Below, in pieces: positions 1-6,914 of a stretch of 8,251 nt of DNA. A program made the position numbers and the translations under genes. The notes under the pieces are model-generated. The model was not told where the DNA came from and did not search any database. It saw only the letters and a list, made by a program, of their open reading frames with translations. Source of the DNA: Peptococcaceae bacterium UBA6116 (GTDB lineage: Bacteria > Bacillota > Desulfitobacteriia > Desulfitobacteriales > Syntrophobotulaceae); NCBI GenBank assembly GCA_002423425.1, contig DIWC01000065.1, forward strand, positions 1-8,251, in the 5' to 3' direction. How positions within the stretch are numbered: the stretch's first letter is position 1; every line of letters begins with the position of its first letter.

Positions 1-708
1 AATCCCTACGCCAGCGACTACCGCGACATCGGCATCTTAAAACAGCTGGCGGACAAGCACCGCATCGCGATCCTGCTCATCCACCACCTTCGCAAGATGA
101 ACGATGACGATCCCATGAATATGATTTCCGGCACGACTGGTATCAGCGGAGCGACGGATACAAACTTCGTCTTGAAAAAAGACAAGCGCAGCGGAAATGC
201 CGCCACGCTCTTCTGTGTGGGACGGGATATTGAGTATCGTGAGCTGCAATTGGAGTTCGATAAAGCGGCACATATCTGGAATCTGTTATCCGACAGCGTC
301 ACGGACGAGCCCCAGCCGGGCGACGAGATTATTATTTATCTCTCTGCTGCTATGGAATCCCTTCTCTCCTTCACAGGAACGGCGACGGAACTGGCGGACG
401 AGATTGAGAAAATGTGCGGAGCGGTCATTCTGCCCAACGTCCTCATTAAGAAAATGATCCGTAATCAGGCAGAGCTTGCTGAGCGGGGTATTACGTTTGA
501 AATGAAGCGAACTCACGACAGAAAAGAAATCAGCATGCGGTATGAGTGCGTCGGCTGCGTCGGCTGCGTCGGCAATGACTGCAAAACGGATACGGTGTCA
601 GTATCAAATTGGCCGACGCACCCGTCGCAGCCGACGCAAGGCAGCGAAAAGGCGGGTTTGAGCACCAATTCGGGGGCGAATCATGAGACTGATTTCCATG
701 CAGGTTAA
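1..708 (+). CDS. RepA-like AAA (RecA-fold) ATPase, 3' part
   Basis: The frame is open from the first base, so the N-terminus and the Walker A motif lie outside the window. What remains is 235 residues. Residues 1-60 look like the C-terminal half of a RecA-fold ATPase of the RepA/AAA_25 type: a beta-strand ending in IHHLRK (about 27-32), then SGTTGISGATDTNFVL (about 43-58), the usual sensor/loop region of plasmid and integrative-element RepA helicases. In those families the protein is a hexameric ATPase thought to act on element DNA during replication or transfer; its role here is inferred. From about residue 183 to 213 the protein becomes low-complexity, with Cys-Val-Gly repeats and a Pro/Thr/His-rich stretch, encoded by a large DNA inverted repeat. 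The family assignment is fairly secure; the exact subfamily is not. Confidence 0.75.
   Translation, partial: NPYASDYRDIGILKQLADKHRIAILLIHHLRKMNDDDPMNMISGTTGISGATDTNFVLKKDKRSGNAATLFCVGRDIEYRELQLEFDKAAHIWNLLSDSVTDEPQPGDEIIIYLSAAMESLLSFTGTATELADEIEKMCGAVILPNVLIKKMIRNQAELAERGITFEMKRTHDRKEISMRYECVGCVGCVGNDCKTDTVSVSNWPTHPSQPTQGSEKAGLSTNSGANHETDFHAG
547..638. repeat. 27-bp imperfect inverted repeat inside the RepA-like gene
   Basis: The left arm (547-573) consists of three tandem copies of the 9-mer TGCGTCGGC. The right arm (612-638) is its reverse complement at 25 of 27 positions. A 38-nt spacer separates them. The arms are very GC-rich and would form a strong hairpin in mRNA or single-stranded DNA. 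It lies in the low-complexity C-terminal codons of the ATPase gene, so it is both coding and structural. A role in transcription attenuation or as a DNA-binding or processing site is possible but not shown. Confidence 0.8.
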
Positions 709-934
709 AGGCGCGTGGTCGTTGGAGGTGCCCCGCGCCCGATACATCGCCCCGCAATGCGGGTCGAGAACGGTACCTCTTACGTGGTCGTAAATTACCT
801 CAAGGTACCTCTAAAGGTGTCCGTAAGGAAAAAAACGACCGAAAAAACCCGCTGTTTGGCGACATACGGTAAGGAGTCGTAACAGAACGTATATCGGTAC
901 CATATTAAAAAACAGTCAGGAAGGAGAAAAACAC
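709..934. other. Intergenic region with short direct repeats; no secure gene
   Basis: This 226-bp gap separates the ATPase gene from the next gene. It holds direct repeats CGTGGTCGT (714-722 and 783-791) and GGTACCTCT (772-780 and 804-812), a further GGTACC at 897-902, and a small GC hairpin at 751-763. Two tiny ORFs exist: 683-793 (36 residues, overlapping the ATPase end) and 757-882 (41 residues, MRVENGTSYVVVNY..., ending ATYGKES). Neither has a well-placed ribosome binding site, so neither is called as a gene. No convincing sigma-A promoter was seen. The clustered short repeats may be binding sites for a element protein, but this is speculation. Confidence 0.4.
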
Positions 935-1345
935 ATGAACAAAAGAGTTAAATCAGGGCTTGCTGTTACCCAGAAACATCTTTCTCTCTGCGATAATAAT
1001 CTCCGCAAGGCGGAGGCTGATTCCCGCAATGCTTTCGTAGAAATGGCCATTGAATTTTACGCGGGGTACTTAAATGCCATGGAAAACCCTAATTTCATTG
1101 ATGAAATATTTGCCTTAAAAGTACAACAAAAGGTGGAGCAGATTGGTAAATCCCTTGACACAGGGCAGTACAAAATCGCCGTGGAGCTGGCGGTGCTGAG
1201 TCATATTGTAGCTTCGCAGGTTCAAATGACGGAAGCGGAATTACGAAGGCTGCGTGAAAATTGTGCGGATGAAGTAAAGCGATTGGGCAGCTTCCCAACT
1301 TTCGAACAAGCATATAGATTTCAGCACAGCAATGAGCGATATTAA
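935..1345 (+). CDS. Small RHH-like mobile-element protein (hypothetical)
   Basis: This 136-residue protein starts at ATG 935 behind a strong ribosome binding site (AGGAAGGAG, about 917-925). Residues 13-47 (TQKHLSLCDNNLRKAEADSR, then NAFVEMAIEFYAGYL) resemble a ribbon-helix-helix fold: a short strand, then a helix with the 'sRseFve.Ai.fY..yl' pattern. The rest is predicted helical and soluble, with no signal peptide or membrane segment. Similar small proteins commonly sit just upstream of serine recombinases in clostridial integrative elements. A DNA-binding regulator of the recombinase operon, or an accessory recombination factor, is the natural guess but is not proven. It is 18 bp from the next gene and probably co-transcribed with it and the recombinase. 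Confidence 0.65.
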   Translation: MNKRVKSGLAVTQKHLSLCDNNLRKAEADSRNAFVEMAIEFYAGYLNAMENPNFIDEIFALKVQQKVEQIGKSLDTGQYKIAVELAVLSHIVASQVQMTEAELRRLRENCADEVKRLGSFPTFEQAYRFQHSNERY

Positions 1346-1363
1346 GAGCAAAGGAGAAAGATA

Positions 1364-1570
1364 ATGCCGTTTTTATACAAAAAAGATTTTAGGGTTAACA
1401 GCACAATTATCAATGGCGTGCAGTATGTAACCTTCAGCTTTTTCGACGGAGATAAACTGCTATTTGATAAGGTTGGAGATCTTATCGAGCAGTCCTTTCG
1501 GGCAACTCAGGCTGACAAAGTTCCGAATGAAAATATATCGAAAAATAGTATAGCTATTGAAAAGAATTGA
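1364..1570 (+). CDS. Hypothetical 68-residue protein in recombinase operon
   Basis: The ATG at 1364 follows a clear ribosome binding site (AAAGGAGAAAG, about 1350-1360). The product is small and soluble, with beta-strand-like segments (residues 13-28, around NGVQYVTFSFFDGDKLLFD) and a polar C-terminal tail. I do not recognise the family. It sits between the RHH-like gene and the serine recombinase, and its stop TGA shares a base with an in-frame ATG at 1570 upstream of the recombinase start. This points to a translationally close three-gene operon. The good start signals and packing make it a likely real gene, possibly an accessory protein of the recombinase. No function can be read from the sequence. 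Confidence 0.6.
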   Translation: MPFLYKKDFRVNSTIINGVQYVTFSFFDGDKLLFDKVGDLIEQSFRATQADKVPNENISKNSIAIEKN

Positions 1571-1605
1571 TGGTATTGTGTGTTGCTGAAAGAGAGGTGT
1601 TATAT

Positions 1606-3300
1606 ATGGCAACAGAAAAAGCGGCAATTTACTGTCGGCTCAGCCAGGACGACGGTCAGACCGGCGAGAGCGGTAGTATTCAGACTCAAAAAACTCTGCT
1701 CGCTCAATATTGCAATGACCATCATATCGCCATCGGTGGTTATTATTGCGATGACGGCTGGTCGGGAACAAACTTTGACCGCCCGGATTTTCAGCGTATG
1801 ATTTGCGATATTGAGGCGGGGATAATCAATACGGTCATAGTTAAAGACTTATCCCGTTTCGGCAGAGAATACGCTCAGATGGGGCTTTACATCGAACATT
1901 ATTTTGAACAAAAGGGCGTCCGATTTATCTCGGTGACAGAGAATATTGACACAAAAAGCGGCGTAGATAATCTCATGCTACCGTTCACAAACGTCATCAA
2001 TTCATATTACGCAAGGCAGGCATCTACTAAGACCAAGGCGGCGCACAGAGCGAGGGCAAAGGCTGGGATGTACCTCGGCGGACACGCTCCATTCGGGTAT
2101 CTGAAAGACCCAAACGACCGACACCACCTTATTATCGACCCTCCTGCCGCCGACGTAGTGAGGGAGATTTTTCGGTTGTTCGCTGATGGCGTCGGTTATG
2201 TAAGTATGACGAAAATCCTGAGAGAGCGGAAAATTCTGAACCCAATAGCCTACTTCAATCAAAACAATCCCGATTACTACAAAAGCGATTACTGGAGGAA
2301 ACCATTTGACTGGCATGCCACTTCCGTACGGGCTATACTCTCCAACCGTGCGTACATAGGACAGGTTGTATTCGGCAAAACAAAGACGAAAGGCTTCTTT
2401 GACAAGACCCGTATTCCATCACCGAAGGAGGACTGGATTGTATTCGAAAAAGCACATGAGTCAATCATATCACAAGAGCTTTGGGACACAGTGCAGCAGT
2501 TGATGGAGAGCCACAGACGTGAAAACAGCAGCGGAGAGATACAGATGTTTGCTGGTCTGGTCAAGTGTTCAAAATGCGGTTCCTCTCTAAACGTAAGCTT
2601 CAATAAAAAGAAAGGCAAATACACCGGTTTCTCCTGCTGGGTATACAAGAACTACGGCAAGGAACGATGCACATCCCACGCCATCGGCTGGAAAACCATG
2701 AAACAGCTCGTGCTGGAGGATATCCGCCGTAATGCGAAGGTGGCGAAACTAGCGACGCAGAAGTACAAGGAAATGCTTATCGCCGCCAAAACTGAGAAGA
2801 AAAAGCAGGAAACTGAAAAATGCAAGCGTGAGCTCAAAACCGTAGAAAAAAGAATTGCTGAATTGGACAAGATATTGAACAAGCTCTACGAGGATCTAGC
2901 GCTCGAAAAGCTCACAGAAGAACGTTATCAAGTCATGACCAAACGCTATGAGGAAGAACAGGCAGGGCTTAAAGAGCGGAGGAATCAGCTCACTGAACTG
3001 ATTACCCGTGCCGAGTTGGTATACGAAAATATTGATAAATTCCTGCCGATTATACAGAAGTATACCGATATAACCGAGCTCAATACACAAATCCTCAACG
3101 AGCTGATACAGAAGATTGTGGTCTACGAAAAGACGGATAACCCTGATGGCAGCAAAAGCCAGCGAGTGGACATACATTATAAATTTATCGGGTATGTGGA
3201 GATGAAGGAATTGTTCGGGTTGCCAATGGTCATTCCGACTGCGGAAGATGTCGAGATTGATGATGTACTGGTAGCAGAAGTTAAGGAGTTGGTCGGGTAA
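1606..3300 (+). CDS. Large serine recombinase (TnpX-type site-specific recombinase)
   Basis: This 564-residue protein should catalyse integration and excision of the element by cutting att sites through a 5'-phosphoserine link. The resolvase catalytic domain spans about residues 1-145, with the nucleophile Ser13 in YCRLSQDD and the supporting KDLSRFGRE segment (about 80-88). The recombinase DNA-binding domain follows (about 150-290), then a zinc ribbon with Cys321, Cys324, Cys344 and Cys355. After that come a long charged coiled coil (about 391-467) and a DUF4368-like tail ending near HYKFIGYV. Length and domain order are normal, so it looks intact. ATG 1606 is preferred because AGAGAGG lies 8 bases upstream and MATEKAAIYCRLS is the usual family N-terminus; an upstream in-frame ATG at 1570 would add 12 residues. 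No terminator is visible after it. Confidence 0.93.
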   Translation: MATEKAAIYCRLSQDDGQTGESGSIQTQKTLLAQYCNDHHIAIGGYYCDDGWSGTNFDRPDFQRMICDIEAGIINTVIVKDLSRFGREYAQMGLYIEHYFEQKGVRFISVTENIDTKSGVDNLMLPFTNVINSYYARQASTKTKAAHRARAKAGMYLGGHAPFGYLKDPNDRHHLIIDPPAADVVREIFRLFADGVGYVSMTKILRERKILNPIAYFNQNNPDYYKSDYWRKPFDWHATSVRAILSNRAYIGQVVFGKTKTKGFFDKTRIPSPKEDWIVFEKAHESIISQELWDTVQQLMESHRRENSSGEIQMFAGLVKCSKCGSSLNVSFNKKKGKYTGFSCWVYKNYGKERCTSHAIGWKTMKQLVLEDIRRNAKVAKLATQKYKEMLIAAKTEKKKQETEKCKRELKTVEKRIAELDKILNKLYEDLALEKLTEERYQVMTKRYEEEQAGLKERRNQLTELITRAELVYENIDKFLPIIQKYTDITELNTQILNELIQKIVVYEKTDNPDGSKSQRVDIHYKFIGYVEMKELFGLPMVIPTAEDVEIDDVLVAEVKELVG

Positions 3301-3309
3301 AAATATGGA

Positions 3310-3338
3310 TTGCGAATAAAGGTATATTTTGGTATGAT
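3310..3338 (+). promoter_or_regulatory. Candidate sigma-A promoter with extended -10 for the KilA-N/HEPN/RT cluster
   Basis: A -35-like TTGCGA (3310-3315) is followed by exactly 17 bp and a -10 TATGAT (3333-3338). TG sits one base upstream of the -10 (3330-3331), giving an extended -10. The predicted start of transcription is near 3345, leaving a leader of about 75 nt before the KilA-N ATG at 3422. It is the best promoter-like match seen ahead of the cluster and lies just past the recombinase stop, suggesting the cargo is expressed independently. Confidence 0.5.
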
Positions 3339-3421
3339 TTTTACAAATAACTGAATTATACAAAAAATTTGATGTAAATTACCTTGTCGCTTTTGTCACA
3401 TACTGAACGGGGGTATGTTAG

Positions 3422-4357
3422 ATGCCAAAGGATAAAAATATGAAGGAAACCATTATCGCTAAAGGAACTGAAATCGCTGTCATTTCTGGCGGAGATGACA
3501 ATGATTTTATTTCTTTAACTGATATTGCAAAATACAAAAATGCTGAATTTCCTGCTGATGTGATAAAAAACTGGATGCGCAGCAGAAGTACCATCGAGTT
3601 TTTGGGTCTTTGGGAGACAATGAACAATCCGGATTTTAAACTGGTCGAATTCGACCAGTTTAAAAATGAATCTGGATCTAATTCTTTTGTTCTCAATCCA
3701 CAGAAGTGGATTTCTTCGACTAATGCTATCGGTATACGGTCCACATCTGGGAGATATGGAGGAACCTTTGCCCATAAAGACATCGCATTTGAGTTTGCAT
3801 CCTGGATTTCTGCGGAATTTAAACTTTATATTATTAAAGATTATCAACGCTTAAAGTCGGATGAAAACAGTAGGCTATCGCTTGGATGGAATCTCAACCG
3901 CACCATTGCAAAAATCAATTATCGGATACATACAGACGCCATCAAGGAGGTATTAATCCCGCCAGATGTCACTCCGCAGAAGCAAAATATAACTTATGCT
4001 AACGAAGCAGATCTTTTGAATGTTGCACTGTTTGGATTGACGGCAAAAGAGTGGCGTCAGGCTAATCCGAATGCGAAAGGGAATATTCGTGACGAGGCAT
4101 CACTCCAGCAGCTTATTGTTCTGGCGAATATGGAAAGTCTGAATGCGGAGTTTATTCGCCAAGGATTGTCTCAAAAGGAGCGCCTCCTACGTCTAAACAC
4201 AAGTGCTAAACAGATGATGAGATCGCTTTTAGATAGTGCAGGCATTGAACGATTGAAGCAGTTGGAACCGCCTAAGGAAACAAGCATTCAGACTATTGAG
4301 CGTGAGGAAATACGTAAACTCAGAAACTCAAAGAAAAAGCTGATGCTGGACGAATAG
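3422..4357 (+). CDS. KilA-N domain protein
   Basis: This 311-residue protein carries a KilA-N domain over about residues 15-145. Family hallmarks seen are SLTDIAKYKN (31-40), VIKNWMRSRSTIEFLGLWE (47-65), GRYGGTFAHKDIAFEFASWIS (110-130) and FKLYIIKDYQRLK (133-145). KilA-N is a DNA-binding domain found in phage antirepressors and in proteins of mobile elements. The C-terminal half (about 150-311) is helical and charged, ending in a Lys/Arg-rich segment, and I do not recognise it as a separate domain. The start at 3422 has a purine-rich GGGGG at 3409-3413; ATG 3440 is an alternative. The gene leads a tight same-strand cluster with the HEPN remnant (gap 11-20 bp) and the RT. It may regulate the cluster or act in sensing phage; both are inference. 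A perfect 32-bp palindrome lies inside its coding sequence. Confidence 0.85.
   Translation: MPKDKNMKETIIAKGTEIAVISGGDDNDFISLTDIAKYKNAEFPADVIKNWMRSRSTIEFLGLWETMNNPDFKLVEFDQFKNESGSNSFVLNPQKWISSTNAIGIRSTSGRYGGTFAHKDIAFEFASWISAEFKLYIIKDYQRLKSDENSRLSLGWNLNRTIAKINYRIHTDAIKEVLIPPDVTPQKQNITYANEADLLNVALFGLTAKEWRQANPNAKGNIRDEASLQQLIVLANMESLNAEFIRQGLSQKERLLRLNTSAKQMMRSLLDSAGIERLKQLEPPKETSIQTIEREEIRKLRNSKKKLMLDE
3634..3665. repeat. Perfect 32-bp palindrome inside the KilA-N coding region
   Basis: Arms 3634-3649 and 3650-3665 are exact reverse complements with no spacer, centred on GAATTC at 3647-3652. It encodes residues 71-82 (DFKLVEFDQFKN) in the KilA-N domain. A dyad this long suits a homodimer operator or a cruciform. 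Because the protein segment itself is a normal part of the domain, the palindrome depends on codon choice. Confidence 0.9.
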
Positions 4358-4368
4358 GGGTGTTTGAG

Positions 4369-5212
4369 TTGCTAAATATGCCGCTCTCAGAACAATAACT
4401 CAGATCAGTTTGTGCTGTTTTGGCGGATACTAACAGGGGTTTGACGAAAACAGAACTTACTCATACTCTCCAGCATTGCCGAATTGCAACTGTTGATGAT
4501 GGCAACAGAAATATTGGTAATGGGATGTACTATCAGGTAGGTTTGAATAAGCGAAACTAGCTTACAGTTGCTTTGAAAATGAGATTAACACTCGGCAGTC
4601 ATATAAACGCATTTATTCGTTTATTGAAAGTGCGTTAAATCCAATAAGCTATACTTCTACCGAAAAAAGAGATAAATATCAATGGCTTTATGAAGAAACG
4701 AACAAAGTATTGATACTTGTGGGACTTCAAATACAAAAAGACGGAAAAGCAACCAGCGTGCCTAAAGCGGAAACGTTGGATGAAGTTGATAGACGAGTAA
4801 ACAGTTTACATAAAAAACTTTACGATAGAGCCATACACTCTGAGGTTACAAAATATTGTATTAAAGATTATCTGCGAAAAGACTACTTTGATGCTGTGTT
4901 TGAAGCATCAAAGGGATTAGCAGAACGAGTGAGACAGATGACGGGACTCACCAAAGACGGCGGGGAGCTTTTTCAAACTGCATTCTCTACAAAAGATCCC
5001 TCTATATGTTCTTAAATTCGTTTAAAACACAAAGCGAATTTATAGGACTCAAAGAGCTTCTTGAGGCAATCTTTCACTTGGCAAGGAATCCGGAAGCACA
5101 TATTCCAAAAGTAAATTGGAAAGTAGAAGAAACTAAAGCGCTTGATATATTAACTCTAATTTCGTTCGCTCATAAATATCTCGACGAATGTCATCGTATG
5201 CCAAACAAATAG
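4369..5212 (+). pseudogene. HEPN-type Ymh/TIGR02391-like protein gene, broken by a stop and two frameshifts
   Basis: Three reading-frame pieces join into one protein. The first begins at TTG 4369 or ATG 4378 (MPLSEQ), meets TAA at 4396-4398 and reads on as LRSVCAVLADTNRGLTKTEL to TAG 4558. The second runs in another frame from about 4563 (CFENEINTRQSYKRIYSFIE) to TAA near 5015. The third is 5006-5212. The join at about 4560 looks like a lost base; that at about 4997-5003 looks like two extra bases (CT repeat). The whole would be about 280 residues, as for TIGR02391/Ymh proteins. The last piece holds RNPEAH (Arg codon 5084-5086, His codon 5099-5101), matching the Rx4-6H catalytic motif of HEPN RNases. 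HEPN proteins of this kind are typically toxin or abortive-infection effectors. Assembly errors could mimic the lesions, but three in one gene make real decay more likely. Confidence 0.75.
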
Positions 5213-5244
5213 AGCAACCATGGATTTGAGGAGAATTAAGATAT

Positions 5245-6837
5245 ATGCCAGTTATTAATACTGCAACAAAACTTAATAAAGATAATTTTATTTCCCAAGT
5301 GGTGAGATATGGTTTTTTTGCAGAGCAGATACCGGAATGTTTCAATTCAGTAATGCTTTCAAATAAAATTAAGGACATAATGCCGTCGGTTTCTATAAAA
5401 GCAAAAGCCAAGGACGCGACAACATCTCCGACCACACTATCAACATATAAAAACGACATTTCCAGAAGAGTTTTATCTTTGCCAAATCCGGAGGCTTTTT
5501 TACGTGTTGTAAAATTAATGGCAGACAACTGGTCGGAAATAAAATCAGCCTCGAACAGCCCCAATTCTCTTTCCCCAGTTACTTATATTCACACTTACCG
5601 CCAAGGTGCATCAGAGATGCTTAATAGCGAAAATGTACGTGAAAGCATACGCTCAAAGAGCGACTTCGTAGAGGGAATCAAAAATTGTATTAGAGCTTCA
5701 CTGGGCTATAAATACCGCTTGGATGTGGATGTCGCAAATTGCTACAATACAATCTACACTCATTCTATAGCTTGGGCAATGTGCGGAAAGGATGAGGCGA
5801 AGAAGTATTACAGAACAAAAATGCCGAGTTCTCTGAAAAGTCAATATGAATTGGCAGATCAGCTAGATACATACATGCGATATCAAAAAAACAACGAAAC
5901 AAACGGAATAGTTGTTGGGCCTTTTACTTCGAGGATTTTTTCTGAAATAATTATGGCTGAATTAGATAGGAAACTGACAGAAAAGGGGTATCATTTTCGC
6001 CGCTATGTAGATGATTTCAAATTCTACTTTCGGACAGAATCGCAAGCGCAAGAAAGTTTACCAATAATTGAAAAAGTGCTGAACGAATATAGTTTGAATC
6101 TAAATACTGCGAAAACTGAGATTTACAAATATCCTTTTGACGTCATTTCTCAAATGAAGACAGCCTTTGAGGATGCGTTGAAAAAAGAAGGGGTTTTTGG
6201 CGTTCTAAATACGGCAGCTCAGTTTCAAATATCTGGGGAAAAAGGTGCATATAAATATGCATTAAAAATGTTGAAAAACTGCGAAATTCCCCTAGAAGAT
6301 TTCGATATTATAATGCCATCATTAACAAACGTAATGCTAATCGATCCCAAATACGGGAAATATGTTATAGACTATCTTAAACACAATATTAAAAAGCTTG
6401 ATAAGGATAAGTTAAGCCGAATAATGAATCTGGAACTTGAAAGCAGTTTAAAAACAGAATTGCAGCAAGAATCCCTGATCTTTATCCAAATTATTAAGGA
6501 ATTAAGTCTTAATTTGAGTGCTGATAATTTAATAAATTTGTTGAAAACAGGAGATGATTTTTCAATTATTATTGCACTTGATATTTGGAAAAACAGAAAT
6601 AAGCTTGTACTTAGAAGCCGTACTGAAGCAACACGGATTAATAATGAAATTAAGAACTTGGCAGCGGCTCTTAATGGTGAGACTATGACGGGATCACGTT
6701 GGTTGTTATTGCATGAGATTGCAATGCATCAATTAATAGATGGAAGAATTATGCCATCAATGGCCTCTGACCCATTCTTCACCGAACTTGTGAGGCATAA
6801 AATATCTTTCTATAAAAGTATAAGGAAGAAAAAATGA
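5245..6837 (+). CDS. Reverse transcriptase of the Abi/DRT (defence-associated, 'unknown group') type
   Basis: This intact 530-residue protein starts at ATG 5245 behind GAGGAGA (5228-5234), 32 bp after the HEPN remnant. RT motifs are in order: motif A DVANCYNTIYTH with catalytic Asp162 and the aromatic steric-gate position Tyr167; motif B NGIVVGPFTSRIFSEI (220-235); motif C YVDD (254-257, Asp256/Asp257); and motif D LNTAKTEI (286-293). The N-terminal 150 residues and the 230 after the RT core are helix-rich and match no domain I can name. There is no maturase, HNH endonuclease or retron-type organisation. The style (YTHSI after motif A, GP.TSRI.SEI in motif B) and single-gene architecture match defence RTs such as Abi and DRT groups, which synthesise DNA during abortive infection. 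I cannot assign the exact group. All catalytic residues are present, so it is probably active. Confidence 0.88.
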   Translation: MPVINTATKLNKDNFISQVVRYGFFAEQIPECFNSVMLSNKIKDIMPSVSIKAKAKDATTSPTTLSTYKNDISRRVLSLPNPEAFLRVVKLMADNWSEIKSASNSPNSLSPVTYIHTYRQGASEMLNSENVRESIRSKSDFVEGIKNCIRASLGYKYRLDVDVANCYNTIYTHSIAWAMCGKDEAKKYYRTKMPSSLKSQYELADQLDTYMRYQKNNETNGIVVGPFTSRIFSEIIMAELDRKLTEKGYHFRRYVDDFKFYFRTESQAQESLPIIEKVLNEYSLNLNTAKTEIYKYPFDVISQMKTAFEDALKKEGVFGVLNTAAQFQISGEKGAYKYALKMLKNCEIPLEDFDIIMPSLTNVMLIDPKYGKYVIDYLKHNIKKLDKDKLSRIMNLELESSLKTELQQESLIFIQIIKELSLNLSADNLINLLKTGDDFSIIIALDIWKNRNKLVLRSRTEATRINNEIKNLAAALNGETMTGSRWLLLHEIAMHQLIDGRIMPSMASDPFFTELVRHKISFYKSIRKKK

Positions 6838-6870
6838 CAATTAATCTATACTACCTTACGAACAACCAAC

Positions 6871-6902
6871 GGCCGTGAGTTCGAATCTCACCATCGGCTC
6901 CA
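6871..6902 (+). other. 3' end of a tRNA gene (T-arm, acceptor strand, CCA): likely att core
   Basis: GTGAG (6875-6879), loop TTCGAAT (6880-6886) and CTCAC (6887-6891) form a perfect T-arm. The 3' acceptor strand CATCGGC (6892-6898), discriminator T (6899) and CCA (6900-6902) follow. The matching 5' strand (GCCGATG), D-arm and anticodon arm are absent upstream, so this is not a functional tRNA. A U73 discriminator and GCCGATG acceptor would suit a Firmicutes tRNA-Thr, but identity cannot be fixed without the anticodon. Tyrosine integrases commonly use the 3' end of tRNA genes as the crossover core, and an integrase remnant lies right next to it. Confidence 0.8.
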
Positions 6903-6914
6903 TAAGAAACATAG

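Noticed and set aside
3329..3362. Alternative promoter TTGGTA ... TTATAC before the KilA-N gene
   Set aside because: The spacing is 22 bp, too long; the pair at 3310/3333 has 17 bp and an extended -10.
2002..3363. Minus-strand ORFs opposite the serine recombinase
   Set aside because: They are shadows of a well-supported gene with all family motifs.
4558..5015. Programmed frameshifting in the HEPN gene
   Set aside because: There is no slippery heptamer with a following stem at either joint, and a separate nonsense codon lies near the start. Decay explains all three better.
5245..6837. Group II intron or retron RT
   Set aside because: No maturase or HNH region follows the RT core, no intron domain V/VI-like structure is apparent, and no msr/msd-like inverted repeats precede the gene; only 32 bp separate it from the HEPN remnant.
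6841..6902. Complete tRNA gene
   Set aside because: The T-arm and acceptor end are perfect, but there is no 5' acceptor strand, D-arm or pairing anticodon stem upstream, so only a 3' fragment is called.
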